Shown: positions 14,901 through 24,792 of the stretch, in pieces
How positions within the stretch are numbered: the stretch's first letter is position 1
Layout of the letters: each line of letters starts with the position of its first letter
Source: Mytilisepta virgata
Lineage: Eukaryota; Mollusca; Bivalvia; Mytilida; Mytilidae
NCBI GenBank assembly: GCA_028015205.1
Contig: CM051512.1
Coordinates: 23,839,139-23,903,138, forward strand
Direction of reading: 5' to 3'
Length of the DNA: 64,000 nt
Position numbers and translations under genes: made by a program
The notes under the pieces: model-generated
The model's input: the letters and a program-made list of their open reading frames with translations, nothing else
What the model was told of the DNA's origin: nothing
The model's database searches: none

Positions 14901-15608
14901 TATATTCTATTTTAAAACGAGTATTATTTAATAACAAGGATGATTTCACAAACTTTAAAATGGGTCCCCTTAACACAAAATTCAATTTGGGAATTTTTAC
15001 AGCAGATTTTTGCCACATCAAAAAAACTTCAATTTGACTTTCACTAAATATCCCTACCGTCATTTTCATGTCATCATTAATTTTAAGCAGAGAACCAAAA
15101 GTTAAATTTCTAATAATATTTAGAAAGATATACTTTGTAATATATTGAAAAGGGTTATAATATTTTTTCAGGCAAAACTTGCTTGTTGAACTATAATTTT
15201 ATTCCCTTTCATAAAATTATACCTTAATTACTTAAAATATTTGAATTCTTTTATTAAAATGATTTTAAAGAAAGTAAAAAAACATGGATAAATAAGTTTT
15301 CTTATTGAAAAATGGATATTTTATAGAATATTTAAAGACCAGAATTTTTTTTTATTGACAAAAATTACTTATATCAAAGATATGAATTAAGTAGTTTGTA
15401 AAACTTGCAAAAAATTTTAAAAAAGGAAATACGTCTTCTGGAATTGATTAGAACCTTCTAAATATTTTACTTTTTTTACTATTTTTTAAAATCCTTTACC
15501 AGAATAAACTGTTAAAATAATCACAAATAGGAGCCGTTCATACTTACTTTGTGCGGATGATTTCCCGACGAAGGAAAACAAACACAAAATTAATGTAAAT
15601 TTCATCAT
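2763..15608 (-). CDS. Gene B: secreted SUEL-lectin/TSP1 mosaic protein (3' end outside window)
   Basis: Minus-strand gene joined from three exons: 15608-15548 (signal peptide), 11275-10988 (SUEL-like lectin) and 2942-2763 (TSP1). All junctions are phase 1 with GTAAGT donors and AG acceptors. The product starts with about 18 hydrophobic residues after MMK, so it should enter the secretory pathway. The SUEL and TSP1 exons match exons 55737-55441 and 54525-54346 of gene A in order, phase and motifs, and the TSP1 exon has the same length (180 bp). Gene B is therefore a tandem paralogue of gene A and shows how such a gene begins. The next expected exon, the unknown Cys-rich domain, was not found in 1-2762 and probably lies to the left. 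By family, SUEL domains bind galactose or rhamnose and TSP1 domains mediate extracellular contacts; the role here is inferred. Confidence 0.8.
2943..5330. other. Gene B intron 2, AT-rich part
   Basis: Intronic, mostly unique AT-rich DNA. Between about 3180 and 3500 a low-copy cluster repeats the words GTTGGCAA, ATTCCGAAT and CACATCCGGGAT, which looks like a decayed local duplication. I see no exon. The open frames at 4491-4776 overlap on opposite strands and lack homology or splice context. Confidence 0.5.
6070..6483. mobile_element. Candidate solo LTR or 3' LTR
   Basis: A segment of about 414 bp starts TGTCACGGACATGTCGG and ends AATAAATTATATAATAATACA, giving TG...CA ends with a polyadenylation-like AATAAA near the 3' side. 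It follows a short purine-rich stretch (AGGTGGACGGTA). The preceding 5330-6069 is less AT-rich and could be a remnant of an internal region, but I recognise no pol motif in it. No convincing target duplication was found. Speculative. Confidence 0.3.
6484..7486. other. Gene B intron 2, AT-rich, nothing recognised
   Basis: Low-complexity AT-rich DNA with several A or T runs. No exon signature or repeat boundary seen. Confidence 0.5.
7487..7680. repeat. Tandem-monomer element copy 2, truncated
   Basis: Starts ACTAGAAAATGTGTCTATAAG as at 1671 and continues with one monomer (GAACTGCGTTGTACTA... TTTCTGAGAAATGAACC). It stops where the GAGGCTCTCAAGAGCC element begins at 7681, so its 3' part was lost or never copied. 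Confidence 0.6.
7681..9018. mobile_element. HINE-like tandem-monomer element, copy 1
   Basis: Opens with the palindrome GGCTCTCAAGAGCC and GCTCACCTGGC. It closes with GACGACAGACG-rich DNA, CCAAGTGATGA, AGCTCACATGGCC, a GGCC-T4-AGGCC hairpin and GGTGAGCTAA. Its interior has degenerate monomers with ACCCCTATGTTCTATTTTTAGTAA and AGTTTCAGAGAAGAAGAT. The 5' palindrome, 3' hairpin a few bases from the end, CTAA terminus and internal tandem repeats resemble Helentron-derived elements (HINE, including bivalve 'pearl'-type). That assignment is inference. Confidence 0.65.
9300..9600. repeat. Dispersed repeat shared with 39510-39660
   Basis: The words GATATAAACCGGAAACAGTT, TTCTTATAAGATT, and AATTTYC..ATTTTATCATAG with TTTCTATAAGTA occur in the same order here and at about 39520-39660. 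The copy here has an extra internal segment of about 120 bp. Nature unknown. Confidence 0.5.
9601..9990. repeat. Tandem-monomer element copy with 5' GC hairpin
   Basis: Begins ACTAGACATTGAA followed by the perfect hairpin CCCGCGCGAGCGCGGG (9614-9629), then one or two degenerate monomers (CTTTAACCAAAGTCAATGAAGC, ATGTAGGTCAACGTGACC, CCACTGATGAAGT). It shares the ACTAGA start and monomer words with 1671-2342 and 13371-14457. Confidence 0.5.
10142..10450 (+). CDS. Unrecognised 102-codon open frame
   Basis: The longest repeat-free open frame in this intron, on the strand opposite gene B. I recognise no domain. The composition is ordinary globular (several Arg, Phe, Trp and a C-H-H stretch), not low complexity, which is why it is listed. 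There is no obvious splice context, promoter or paralogue in the window. It could be a small antisense intronic gene, a decayed transposon fragment or chance; I favour the last two. Confidence 0.15.
   Translation: MTDEFFKRCRELSRAYFWKIIVPIVHCHHGQGKRGLISQINPIDDKSIFSVWLRVLSTFIKMSEINFVFNDKDDHLLKIFLSRAYRELHGRDIFRQVTRQIM
10988..11275 (-). CDS. Gene B exon 2: SUEL-like (Gal_Lectin) domain
   Basis: 288-bp exon, phase 1-1, acceptor AG at 11276-11277, donor GTAAGT. It encodes about 96 residues with the pattern of SUEL/rhamnose-binding lectin domains: an early S-I-N-C, a central YG-(I)-[18 protein letters not shown] and the terminal L-K-I-Q-Y-H-C. The usual DPC motif is replaced by SSCG, so sugar binding cannot be assumed. 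It is clearly paralogous to gene A exon 55441-55737, which has [15 protein letters not shown] and R-Y-H-C at the same positions. Confidence 0.75.
11677..12232. mobile_element. HINE-like tandem-monomer element, copy 2
   Basis: Starts near TTCACCTGGATTTAAC. It contains three degenerate monomers (GGTGGCCATCTTTGTTGAAAG; CACAATTCTGAAA; CTATGTTAAACTA) and ends GACGGACAGACGG...CACCAGG...GGCCATGTGAGCTAAAA. The 5' palindrome is missing, so the copy is 5'-truncated or diverged. Confidence 0.6.
12233..13370. other. Gene B intron 1, AT-rich
   Basis: AT-rich DNA with a short direct duplication (TTTCAAAGTGGAAAGTTTCC at about 12512 and 12630) and a poly-C tract at 13073-13087. No exon seen. Confidence 0.5.
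13371..14457. repeat. Tandem-monomer element, seven monomers of about 145 bp
   Basis: Starts ACTAGAAATACATGGATGC. It repeats GGCACATCCACTGATGAAGT at about 13438, 13577, 13728, 13873, 14019, 14160 and 14306, each followed by TCCAAAGAAATGAACCTAAA. It ends CAGACAGACAAGGGTAACTC and the stem TATGCCC...GGGCATA. It has the same start and end architecture as 1671-2342 but a different monomer subtype. Confidence 0.75.
14458..15547. other. Gene B intron 1, proximal part
   Basis: Very AT-rich, with a short duplication of a CATGACAACAAAAA word at about 14590-14630. The overlapping opposite-strand open frames at 14668-15069 have no splice context and read as chance. Confidence 0.5.
15548..15608 (-). CDS. 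Gene B exon 1: start codon and signal peptide
   Basis: From ATG at 15608 the exon encodes 20 residues, [20 protein letters not shown], then one base before a consensus GTAAGTATG donor. This is a textbook secretory signal: short basic start, hydrophobic core, small residues (S-S-A) before a likely cleavage site at or near A-Q. Phase 1 matches the acceptor at 11275. An upstream ATG at 15619 opens a four-codon frame ending in TGA that overlaps this start, so it could act as a tiny uORF. Confidence 0.8.
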
Positions 15609-15908
15609 TTTTTAATCATGGTCTTCTTCTTAGTATGTGTACTAGAAATGTGGACAGTTTCGTTTAATATAGTAACAAAATTTGTACCTTTTGCCAAAAG
15701 AATGATTGATTTATCACAAATCTTTTTCATTAAATTTCTATTGATTACAATTGTTTCATTTGTAACCTAATTTTTCATACAATTGAAATGATCGAAATTG
15801 ATATAAAAAACAATGAAATTTGAACCAAACACCAGGTTAATGGATGACCGCTGTTATTCTTCTATCACGTCATTTTTATTTATTGTTTAAAAAAGATCTG
15901 TAGGAGGG

Positions 15909-15922
15909 TATATTTAAATATA
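15909..15922 (-). promoter_or_regulatory. Possible TATA-like element upstream of gene B
   Basis: A 14-bp palindrome TATATTTAAATATA lies about 300 bp 5' of the gene B start codon in otherwise repeat-free DNA. It could serve as a TATA box if the 5' UTR is about 270 nt. No transcript evidence is available from sequence alone, and such words are common in AT-rich DNA. Confidence 0.15.
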
Positions 15923-16049
15923 GCGTCACATGTTAGATACAAGTGAAAAAATTTGACCCTGAAATTTGTACATGTTTAAATATTTTCTTGTCATTTGATT
16001 TTCATCTCAAAAAGAAAAAAAAATTTCTTAATATAACGACAAACAATAT

Positions 16050-16900
16050 ACATGTACCAGGTAAAGTCACATAGATGTATCACATCAAAAAGTCTAAGTC
16101 CTACAGTACTTTGTCCTTGAACTCATGACCATAATCTTTAGGCTTTTAGATCTTGATTAATTTAAACTTTGTATAAAATCTATTGAAGGCTGTTGATTCT
16201 AGAGTGTTCACAAGGATATTACAAACAATTGTGACCCTTTGACCTTGACCTTTAACCTTGAAAATCAATAGCGCTCCAGATTTTCCTAAGTTTGGGCAAA
16301 ATCCATTAAAGGATTTTGCTTCTAGAGTGTTCACAAGGGTATAAAGATTTTACAAGTCCCACTGTGACCTTGAAAATCAACAGGGTTCTAGATATTCATA
16401 AGGACCAAGTATGTGCCAAGTTAGGCCAACTAAAATTAATTAGTAGATTTTCATCCAACTTTTTGAAAAAAATGGGGCGGATGGGAGGATTTTATTTTTT
16501 ATTTCATATAACTATTTTGTAAGGTGTTATTAATATGTAAACGTTATAAAATGGCTTATACCGCTTACTACTCTAAGAATCACGAAAACCATGTTGAATT
16601 GTTACAGGAAGTTAACAAAAAACGAAATTATTGACACGGATACCGGTAACGGAGATGAACAAAATCCGGAAATCATAAATTTTAGAAAATTAAAAAAATC
16701 GGGGCGGCACGATTTTCGAGGGGCGGGCGGGGATGAAAATCTATCAATTAATTTTAATTGGCCTTAGGTCAAAATCCCTTAAAGGATGTTGAATCTAGAG
16801 AGTTCACAAGGGTGTTACAAACGGATAGAAGGAAGGACGGACAGTAGCGTTACTATATCTGCTCACAACTTCGTTGGCGAGGGAATAAATAGTTAAGAAG
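16050..16900. repeat. Tandem-monomer repeat with TCTAGAGTGTTCACAAGG core
   Basis: Monomers carry GATTCTAGAGTGTTCACAAGG near 16195, 16317 and 16787, plus repeated CCTTGACC and TTGAAAATCAA words. The 3' side ends with GGACGGACAG and GCTCACAACTTCGTTGGCGAGGG. A MITE at 16431-16758 is inserted between monomers. Confidence 0.6.
16431..16758. mobile_element. MITE with AAAATTAATT...TAGATTTTCATCC ends, copy A
   Basis: The left end AAAATTAATTAGTAGATTTT, continuing CATCC, is mirrored by the right end GGATGAAAATCTATC followed by AATTAATTTT, giving inverted repeats of about 25 bp. The interior starts GGGGCGGATGGGAGGATTTT and ends GGGGCGGGCGGGG. Related copies lie at 36141-36352 and 59622-60010. Confidence 0.7.
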
Positions 16901-16959
16901 AATAAAGGTGAATATTTCACTCTTTAGAATTATATCCAGCAGTCAATGTTGGATAAACC

Positions 16960-18500
16960 AGAGGCTCCCAGATTGGCTGTGGTGGCCATCTTCGTTGATA
17001 GTTTGGGTCAACCGACACAATTCTGAACATGCTGAAAGAGGACCATCTAAGGACCATTGCTGCTAAGTTTGGTTCCAATCTCTCAGTAGTTTCAGACAAG
17101 AAAATTTTTTAATGAATTTTCCATAGGGTTAAATGTCATATTATGTTCGACTGTGGTGGCCATCTGATTAACAGTTCAGGTCATCGGACACAGTTCTGAA
17201 AGAGGACAATCTAAGGACCATTGCTGCCAAGTCTTCTAATTGGCTCAGTTGTTTCAGACAAGAAGATTATTTAATGAATTTTTTTCATAAGGTCCTAAGT
17301 TAGACTTAGTTCAGCTGTGGCGGCCATCTCTGTTGACATTCCAGGTCAACAGACAGATATCTGAAAGAGGACCACTTATGAACATTTCTGTCAAGTCCGA
17401 TTCCAACTGGCTAAGTAGTTTCAGACAAGACAATTTTTTAATGAGTTTTACCATAGGGTCCAATGTTAAGCTATTTTCAGCTGTGGTAGACATCTTGGTT
17501 GACAGTCCAGGTTATCGGACATAATTCTGAAAGAGTACCATATAAGAACCATTGTTGCCAAGTCTTGTTCCGATTGGCTTAGTTGTTTCAGACAAGAAGA
17601 TTTTCCATGAATTTCAAATATGGTCCTATGTTAAACTAAGTTCGGCTGTGGCGCCATCTTGTTTGTTCATCCAGTTCATCGGACAGAGTTCTGAAAGAGG
17701 ACCATCTATAGACCATTTCTGCTAAGTTTGGTTGCAATTGGCTCAGTAGTTTCAGACAAGAAGATTTTTAAATGAATTTCCCATAGGGTCCTATGTTAAA
17801 CTAAGTTCGACTGTGGCGCCATCTTGGTTGATCGTCTGGTTTATCAGACATAATTCTGAGAGAGGACCATCTAAGAACCATATCTGCTTAGTTTGGTTGC
17901 AATTGGCTCAGTAGTTTCAGACAAGAAGAATTTTAAATGAATTTCCCATAGTGTCCTATGTTAAACTAACTTTGGCTGTGGCTGCCGACTTGGTTGATCA
18001 TCTGGTTCATTGGACACAGTTCTGAAAGAGGACCATCTAAAGCCCATTGCTGCTGAGTTTGGTTGCAATTGGCTCAGTAGTTTCAGACGAGAATATTTTT
18101 AAATGAATTTCCCATAGCATGCATAGGGTCCTATGTTAAACTAAGTTCCAACGTGGCAGCCAACTTGGTCAGATGCTGGGACCAGCAGACATAATTTTGG
18201 AAGGGGACTACCAAAGGATTATTTCAGCAAAGTGTGGCTGAGATTGGAAAAGTAGCTTCAGAGGAGAAGATTTTTTAAATTTGGACCCTCCCCCCCCCCA
18301 TTTTTCTATTTTTCGCTTGGCCACCATCTTGGTTGAAGGTTGGGGACACCGGACACAACTTTTGAAGGGGACCACCCAAGGACCATTCCACCAAAATTTG
18401 GTCCCAATTGGCCCAGTGTTTTCTTAGGAGAAGATTAACATGTGGATCGTGGACGTCGGACAACAGACGACAGACCACAGACTGTTTGGAAGGAGTACAC
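16960..18500. mobile_element. HINE-like tandem-monomer element, copy 3 (ends degraded)
   Basis: At least eight monomers of about 165 bp carry GCTGTGGYGGCCATCTTGGTTGA, TTCTGAAAGAGGACCATCTAAG, TCAGTAGTTTCAGACAAGAAG and GTCCTATGTTAAACTAAGTTC. It ends in GACGTCGGACAACAGACGACAGACC without the usual GGTGAGCTAA terminus. Short opposite-strand open frames here are shadows of the monomer. Confidence 0.7.
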
Positions 18501-18870
18501 AATAATTAACTGATCTATAGCTCATCATTATAAGCTCACATACCAAAAATAAGATCACTTGGTAAAAAAAGGCTGTAAAACTAATATTTTGACAATAATT
18601 CCTATTTCCAATTTCAATAACTCTCACAATAATTATCTGATCAGGGTGAAAGTCAAACTTGGTCTGTAGTGCAACATTATAAGCTCACATACCAAAATTA
18701 AAATTATTTGGTAGAAGGGGTTTACGAAAATAGTCTGGAAAACTATTTTGACAATTATTCCTATTTCCAAAGCGAATAAATCTGACAATACTTTTCTGAT
18801 CAGCATGAAACTCATACTTGATCTGTAACTCATCATTATAAGCTCACATACCAACAAGAATGTGTGTTCT
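18501..18870. repeat. Three tandem units of about 150 bp
   Basis: The words TATAAGCTCACATACCAA, TTTGACAAT(A/T)ATTCCTATTTCCAA and CTGATCAG recur at about 18530, 18680 and 18840. Minus-strand open frames of similar sequence here come from this duplication. It directly abuts the element ending at about 18500. Confidence 0.65.
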
Positions 18871-19204
18871 CAGGACATGATGACTCACTGCACTATCATT
18901 CTCTATGTTCAATGAACCATGAAATTGGAGTCAAAACCCCAATTTGACATGCAATTGAGACAGATCACATAATAATGAACATATGTACTAAGTTGATGTG
19001 ACTATACAACTTCATCCTAAACTACCTTCACCAAAAACTTTAACATGATTCAGAATGGACAGAACAGAAAGCATAATGCCCCCTCTACTATCGTAGGCAG
19101 GAAAAAATCATTGAATAATACAGGTGATACTATATTCTATGATATGTACCCAGTATAGGAAAAGGCTTCAATACATCTTCACTGCTGATTCCATAAATTT
19201 ATCC

Positions 19205-21152
19205 TTAAAGAGTAACTAAAACGCTTATAGAAAGTTATTTTCATTTTATAGTACTAAAAAAACGTATAAAAATGCAAAAAACCCGATGAAATTTGGTAAC
19301 TTAGTTTTCGAGATATTAGCAAAATACTGGCCGATCGTCATTTGCACACCTGAATGATTTGTTAAAAAACTCGCCACTTATTCTAATTTTACTACTCGCC
19401 GGAAGTGACGTACTGTGCGGTTCAGATCTTGTACATAAATAGGTACAGGTCATTTGCAAAGTGAAAGCAGATTCAGTTGATTGTTTATACGTTATTGGTG
19501 ACAATTATCGATTGACAGTGCTTCTTATATATTCACCGACACTTGTTTGATGAAACATTTTACTTAATTTAAATCTACAATTCAACAATGGGAAGGAATT
19601 GTGCAGTTTTTTATATTTCTACTTGTGTGAAAAATGGGCAACCAGCATGACCAGTAAACATATCCTGATAATGCAGAAAATAATTTGGGTAAAAATGTAG
19701 CTTTTTTTAAAGACATTCTATTTCATTAGGCAATGTAAAGCTAAAGCAAAGTTTGAATGTCTAATTATTTATTAAAAGAATATCTATTTATTTATTCATT
19801 ATTTATAAAAAAAAAATATATATATGACACTTCCAATCGTGCAAAAATTTTATTTTCCCCCTAAATAGTATTAAACACCTGTGAAAATTAAAACTAGTTC
19901 ATGATATAAAACGAATTAGTAAACATGTGGATGGATATTTATCACCTTTAATCCTGGTAATTAAAACAGTTAAAGTTTTAGCGCCTATTAATTAACATCC
20001 TGTTATCTTGTAATAAAGATCAAACAAAAGTTTTAATCCCTCCAATCAGGTAAATAACAACTTGGCCATGCACCTACCACCTGTGGAGTAAATCAATATA
20101 ACAAAGTCATTAGAAAGGTGTTATGAAAACCAGTTTTGACTGATATTATAATTCAAATTACACAAAGAGCATAAAGTCCCATAACCAATATTAACTAAAT
20201 TATAACTCTACAAATGTGGGAATTTTTTTATAAGTTGAATAATTTTTTTTTTATTAAAATCCATCAAAATCTTTTATCAAAGTTTTAGGTGTACAGTGCA
20301 GTTTCTGCAATGATTCTCTACATATTTTTATTATTACAACAAGGATTGTAAGAAATTACTTATCCCTCTCTACATATATGTCTCTGATTAAACTAAGAAA
20401 TTTATTATATTTTTATAACAAAATTCTGAAATTTTATGAATCTGTCAATTCAATAAAAAAAAAACACATTACAATTCTACATCAAAATCTATATTACTAT
20501 TCAGTAACTTATATCACTATTTGTAAAACATCTGTTATAAAACTATCAATTAATATTGTGATTTATATTTACTTGTTTAAAAAAAAAGTGTTTGCTTTTT
20601 ATTCCTATAAGATGGTCTTCCATTTGTATTTATGTTATACACACCTTTCAAAATATCTATAATTTCATTTTCATTCTTTTTATATATATGTATATGGGGG
20701 CATTTATTGAAATTTATTGGCTATACTATTATAGTTATTACCAGAATTCCCCATTTCTAGAATTAAATTATTATTTCAAATTGGTAAGCACTGATAATTC
20801 TGGCCGGTCAACTTCTTCAATGCTTTCAAATGATGAGCTTTGAAATGACAGCGATAAATCACTAGCATTGCTGTTTCCATCCATAATATATTCCTTCTGG
20901 TCAATGTAAACAAGTTCCAGAGTAGCCTGCACTGTACGTCATTTCCGGTCAATAGAGGACACTCAGCAAGGAAACCCTATTTCCGGAAATAGCGCTGATT
21001 GGATTTCCCACATTTAAAAATAATCCAACTTTACTCGGTATTTTCTCCGTTATTACTTGACCAAATTTCATCGGTTTTTTTGCGTTTTTATACGTTTATT
21101 TAGTACTATAAAATGAAAATAACTTGCTATAAGCATTTTAGTTACTCTTTAA
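19205..21152. mobile_element. TTAA-flanked DNA transposon with inverted repeats over 100 bp (Kolobok-like candidate)
   Basis: Left end TTAAAGAGTAACTAAAACGC and right end (reverse complement) TTAAAGAGTAACTAAAATGC. Similarity continues inward for about 110 bp through TTTTCATTTTATAGTACTAAA and CCGATGAAATTTGGT. Both ends coincide with TTAA, which can be a target duplication. Near the left end (19588) a plus-strand ATG opens M-G-R-N-C-A-V-F, recalling THAP zinc-finger starts, but the frame closes after 20 codons. TTAA duplications plus THAP domains are known for the Kolobok superfamily; the assignment is inference and no transposase remains. Confidence 0.6.
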
Positions 21153-21374
21153 TAACTTTAACCTGTTTCCACACTATCATATTTCTGTGTTAAGTGAACA
21201 ATGAAAATGGGGTCAAAACACTTATTTGGCATTCAAATAGGAACATGTGTACTAAGTTTCAAGTTGATGGTACTACAACTTCACCCTAAACTAACTTCAA
21301 AAACTTTAAAAAGATTAAAAAATTAAGGTGTGTCCCTTTTTCGGCCCCTTATGTATCTTAAATCTTTTAATATT

Positions 21375-23092
21375 AAACTAGAAGCTCCAAGGAGCCTGTA
21401 TCGCTTGACTGGACTATGTCCATCTTGATTCTGAGGCAGCCTGGGACATTGCTGTCAAGTTCCAACTGGCTCACTGGTTTCAAACAAGAAGATCTTTAAG
21501 AGATTTTCCCATTAGGTCCTATGTTAAAACTATGTTCCGCTCTGGCAGGCAATTTCAATGGCAGACAGGATCATCGGAATCAATTCCGAAAGAGGACTAC
21601 TTAAGAACCATTGCTGTCAAGTTTTGTTCCTATTTAGACAAGAAAATCTTTAAGTAAATTCCCCATAGGGTCCTACATGTATGTTAAACCATGTTCAGCT
21701 GGATGACAGGCCAGGTCATCAGATACAATTCTGGAAGAGGACCAACTAAGGACCATTGCTGCCAAGAAGATCTTTAAAGTAAATTTGCCTTAAAAACCGC
21801 AAATAAATGAAAAAAATAATTAATTTTGGTATCAATCTATTCAACTGTTTTAAAGAATTTTCTACATTTTCCAAAAGGGTCCAATTTTAATTAAATCAAG
21901 ATTTTGGTGGACACCTTGGAATTTTGTTCAGTATTAAGGATGATCGCTGGTCTAATAGGAAATAAATAGGATTTGAAATAGGTGTTTTATTTTGGGAGAA
22001 CATATGAATAGTAAACAAACAAGCAAGAAAAAAATATAGGTTCATGTGCTCATTTTAGAGCTATAAAGCTTTGAAAATTTGCAGCAAATAGGTTTTCTCT
22101 GGATTTATCATTGTCTTTGCATTGGCAACTTCTTCTCTCAAAAATGTATGAAAAAATAAAAATGATTTCATAAATTTTGTCAAATACCATTTTAAGGTAT
22201 ATATGATTGAATTATAAAAGAAAAAGTGGGGGTTCATGGGCAAAAAATTTAATGTTTAAGAAATGGATAAACCCGAGGATTCCAAAAATCTGACAAAAAG
22301 ACCAAAACATGACCAGCGAGCATCCTTAAGGTAACAACATGTTGGTAGTAACTTAAAAAAGATCATTCATAACAAGTTTCATATCCATGGGTCAAGTAGT
22401 TTCAGAGAAGGAAATCTTGGAATTTATTTATTCATAAAAAACCCTTCTGGGACCTGCCGACCACGTTTGTTGGTAGAATGGTACAAAAGTTATGATCTAA
22501 CCAATTACCAACTATATACCAATGCACCGCAACATAATTTTTATTGTATCTAACAGTCAGACAATCGGACCGGGACAAGATGCTCAAATACCACATCTAA
22601 TGAAATTTTGGCAGTCGGGACCGAGAGGACCGACGTTATTCGCAAACTCTGCTTCTAGCATCTTTCTTTAAGTTATGATTGGACCCCTTGGGAAAATGTA
22701 TTAAGATTTATTCTTCTAAGACAGTTTAATAAATTGAAACCAAACTTGGTCAAATGTTTTTTAGCACAATTACTTGATACCAGTTCAATTAAAATTAATG
22801 GCAGCAAATTGTAGGACACCAATTTTTTTGTGGGACCGGCAGAAATTTGCATTCTGTCAGTCTTATGTTTGACAGAAAATTTGAGATATTCGAGAACTCT
22901 ATAGCAGCCATGTATCTTGACAGTCTGGCACCAACAACACATTGGGAAGGACCTTACACTTAAGAACATCTCTGCCAAGTTTGTTTAAATTCTGCTCAGT
23001 AGTTCTCAAAAAGGTCAGAAGGTGAAAAGTTAATGGATGACAGATGCCAAGTGATGACAATAGCTCACACTGGCCTTTTGCCAGGATAGCTA
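21375..23092. mobile_element. HINE-like tandem-monomer element, copy 4, interrupted by a MITE
   Basis: Begins CTAGAAGCTCCAAGGAGCCTG (diverged 5' palindrome) and carries monomers with GTCCTATGTTAAA, GAGGACCA and CTAAGGACCATTGCTG. It is interrupted by the TTAA MITE at 21934-22329. It ends GATGCCAAGTGATGACA, AGCTCACACTGGCC and AGGATAGCTAAA at 23092. The LINE fragment starts at the next base. Confidence 0.6.
21934..22329. mobile_element. TTAAGGATG MITE, copy 1
   Basis: Terminal inverted repeats TTAAGGATGATCGCTGGTC and (reverse complement of the right end) TTAAGGATGCTCGCTGGTC; length 396 bp. The interior matches three other copies (24793-25195, 45754-46152, 53807-54200). Ends coincide with TTAA, either a target duplication or part of the terminus. 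Non-coding. Confidence 0.85.
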
Positions 23093-23735
23093 AAAACTGG
23101 GATTTAATCAAACCTGTATTAGTACTTTGGTTATTTGATATTACAGTAAAACAGTTGCTCCAAGATCAGTATATACAAACTTGGCTTGCAAACATTCAGA
23201 ATTGTCCTAAAACATTGAATTATTGTCTTTATAAGGAAACTTTTGAATCTGAAAAATATCTTGATATATTAGATCAAAAAGATCTAATCACATTTTGCAG
23301 ATTCAGAACAACTAAACATAAACTCCCGATCGAGTGTGGGAGGTGGAAAAATATCCCGCGAGAAAAAATAGAAAATGTGAGTTATGTAATTCAGAAGATC
23401 TTGGAGACAAATTCCATTCTATTTTACATTGTGATTTTTTCAAAAATGTCAGAAAACAGTTTGTAGATAGAAAATATTTTATGCATCCTAATGTTTTGAA
23501 ATTTAAGGACCTTATGAGTATCAAACTGACAAATAAAAATTAAACAAATTGTGTAACATTATAAGATATATAAATAAATGTGTGTGTCCTCATGTCTTAA
23601 ATATGTATATAGTGTATATAGCTTCATATTGCATGTTTTGTCTATTGATGTTGTAAATATTGTTTATGTATTTGTCTGTATACCATTGTATTTACAAAGG
23701 TTTAACAGAATAAAGAATAATAAAAATAATATTGT
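23093..23735 (+). pseudogene. LINE (non-LTR retrotransposon) ORF2 C-terminal fragment
   Basis: Two overlapping plus-strand frames together give the C-terminal end of a non-LTR reverse-transcriptase protein. The first, to about 23370, has F-R-T-T-K-H-K-L-P-I-E-C-G-R-W. After a +/-1 shift at an A-rich run near 23362, the second has K-C-E-L-C...H-S-I-L-H-C, the usual terminal zinc-finger pattern C-x2-C...H-x4-C. The frame ends at 23541-23543, followed by an AT-rich 3' tail with (AATAA)n-like words to about 23735. The 5' truncation and frameshift mark it as dead. The clade cannot be named from this fragment. Confidence 0.65.
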
Positions 23736-24792
23736 TGTTCTTTAAGATTTCACACTGTTTCAGTTACAGCTTGGACTTAGATCAAATGAATTTTGTAGAT
23801 CTTTAATATTTTGTTTATCTGAGATATTGAAATTTGCAGTTTTGTACCTTTTTTTTTTGGGGTCTTAGAAAAAGGCATTTTCTCAAGTACTAAAATTATA
23901 TATTGAACTGGTTCATATGCACCCATAAAAATAAAAAACTTATATCCAACTTATATAAATTAATGAATTTAAATTACTGTCAAATGCATTTAACATGTTT
24001 AATGCACTGAAATAAATTTTTATGCAATGTTCTGTGATTATTGTTTGTGTCTTATCTAAAATGTACAATATGGTATTGTTAAATAAAATATACCACGTAA
24101 CAAAAACATGATAATCACTAACATAGTATATATATTCCTATTATACTACTATTTTCCTTTGTTGTTTTTTTTAACCGATATTTTATTTTCTTTTGAAAAC
24201 AGTGAAATTTAACTAATGTTAAACAGTGTCAAACTTGTGGAAGACTGATCCTATTCATTTCAACGTGTGAGATCGTTGTCCTTGTAATCTAAATGTACTA
24301 AATATATGTATAATGTTGCATAATGTTTTATTTTAAAAATTACAGAAATTTTGAAGTTACTAGTTTTAGAAATGACTACTTGGAAGAAGGGTTTTCAGAA
24401 CTTTTCGAATGTCCAATTACATGCAGGGCCTGAGAATTATGCACAAGAAAAAAAAATTCCCATCTCACTGCAATATTGGAGAGCCAATTTATTGTACAGT
24501 TAACCCTTTTTATAGCATTAAATATATAAATTTTCAATACTAAAATTTCAAACCTTAATTTTTTTTGGGTTAAACATGATTCTTCAATATTCACTCACAC
24601 ACTCACTTTCATTCAAAACTTCTTTACACAAAGACAAGGGTCTGTGTTATCAACCTCTAGATTGGTTGTGTGTCCACGAGTTTCATGATTGGACACTAAA
24701 GAATACAGGGGGCACTCTTGCAACCACCAAGTTGAGAGTGATAAGCATAAGTTGGTATAACTTGTTTCCCAAACCACTATAAATAATTAAGT
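23736..24792. other. Intergenic AT-rich DNA
   Basis: No exon, RNA gene or element boundary recognised. The open frames at 24376-24782 overlap on opposite strands and look like chance. Confidence 0.5.

Noticed and set aside
22899..23111. Minus-strand 70-codon frame
   Set aside because: Lies across the end of a HINE-like element; no homology.
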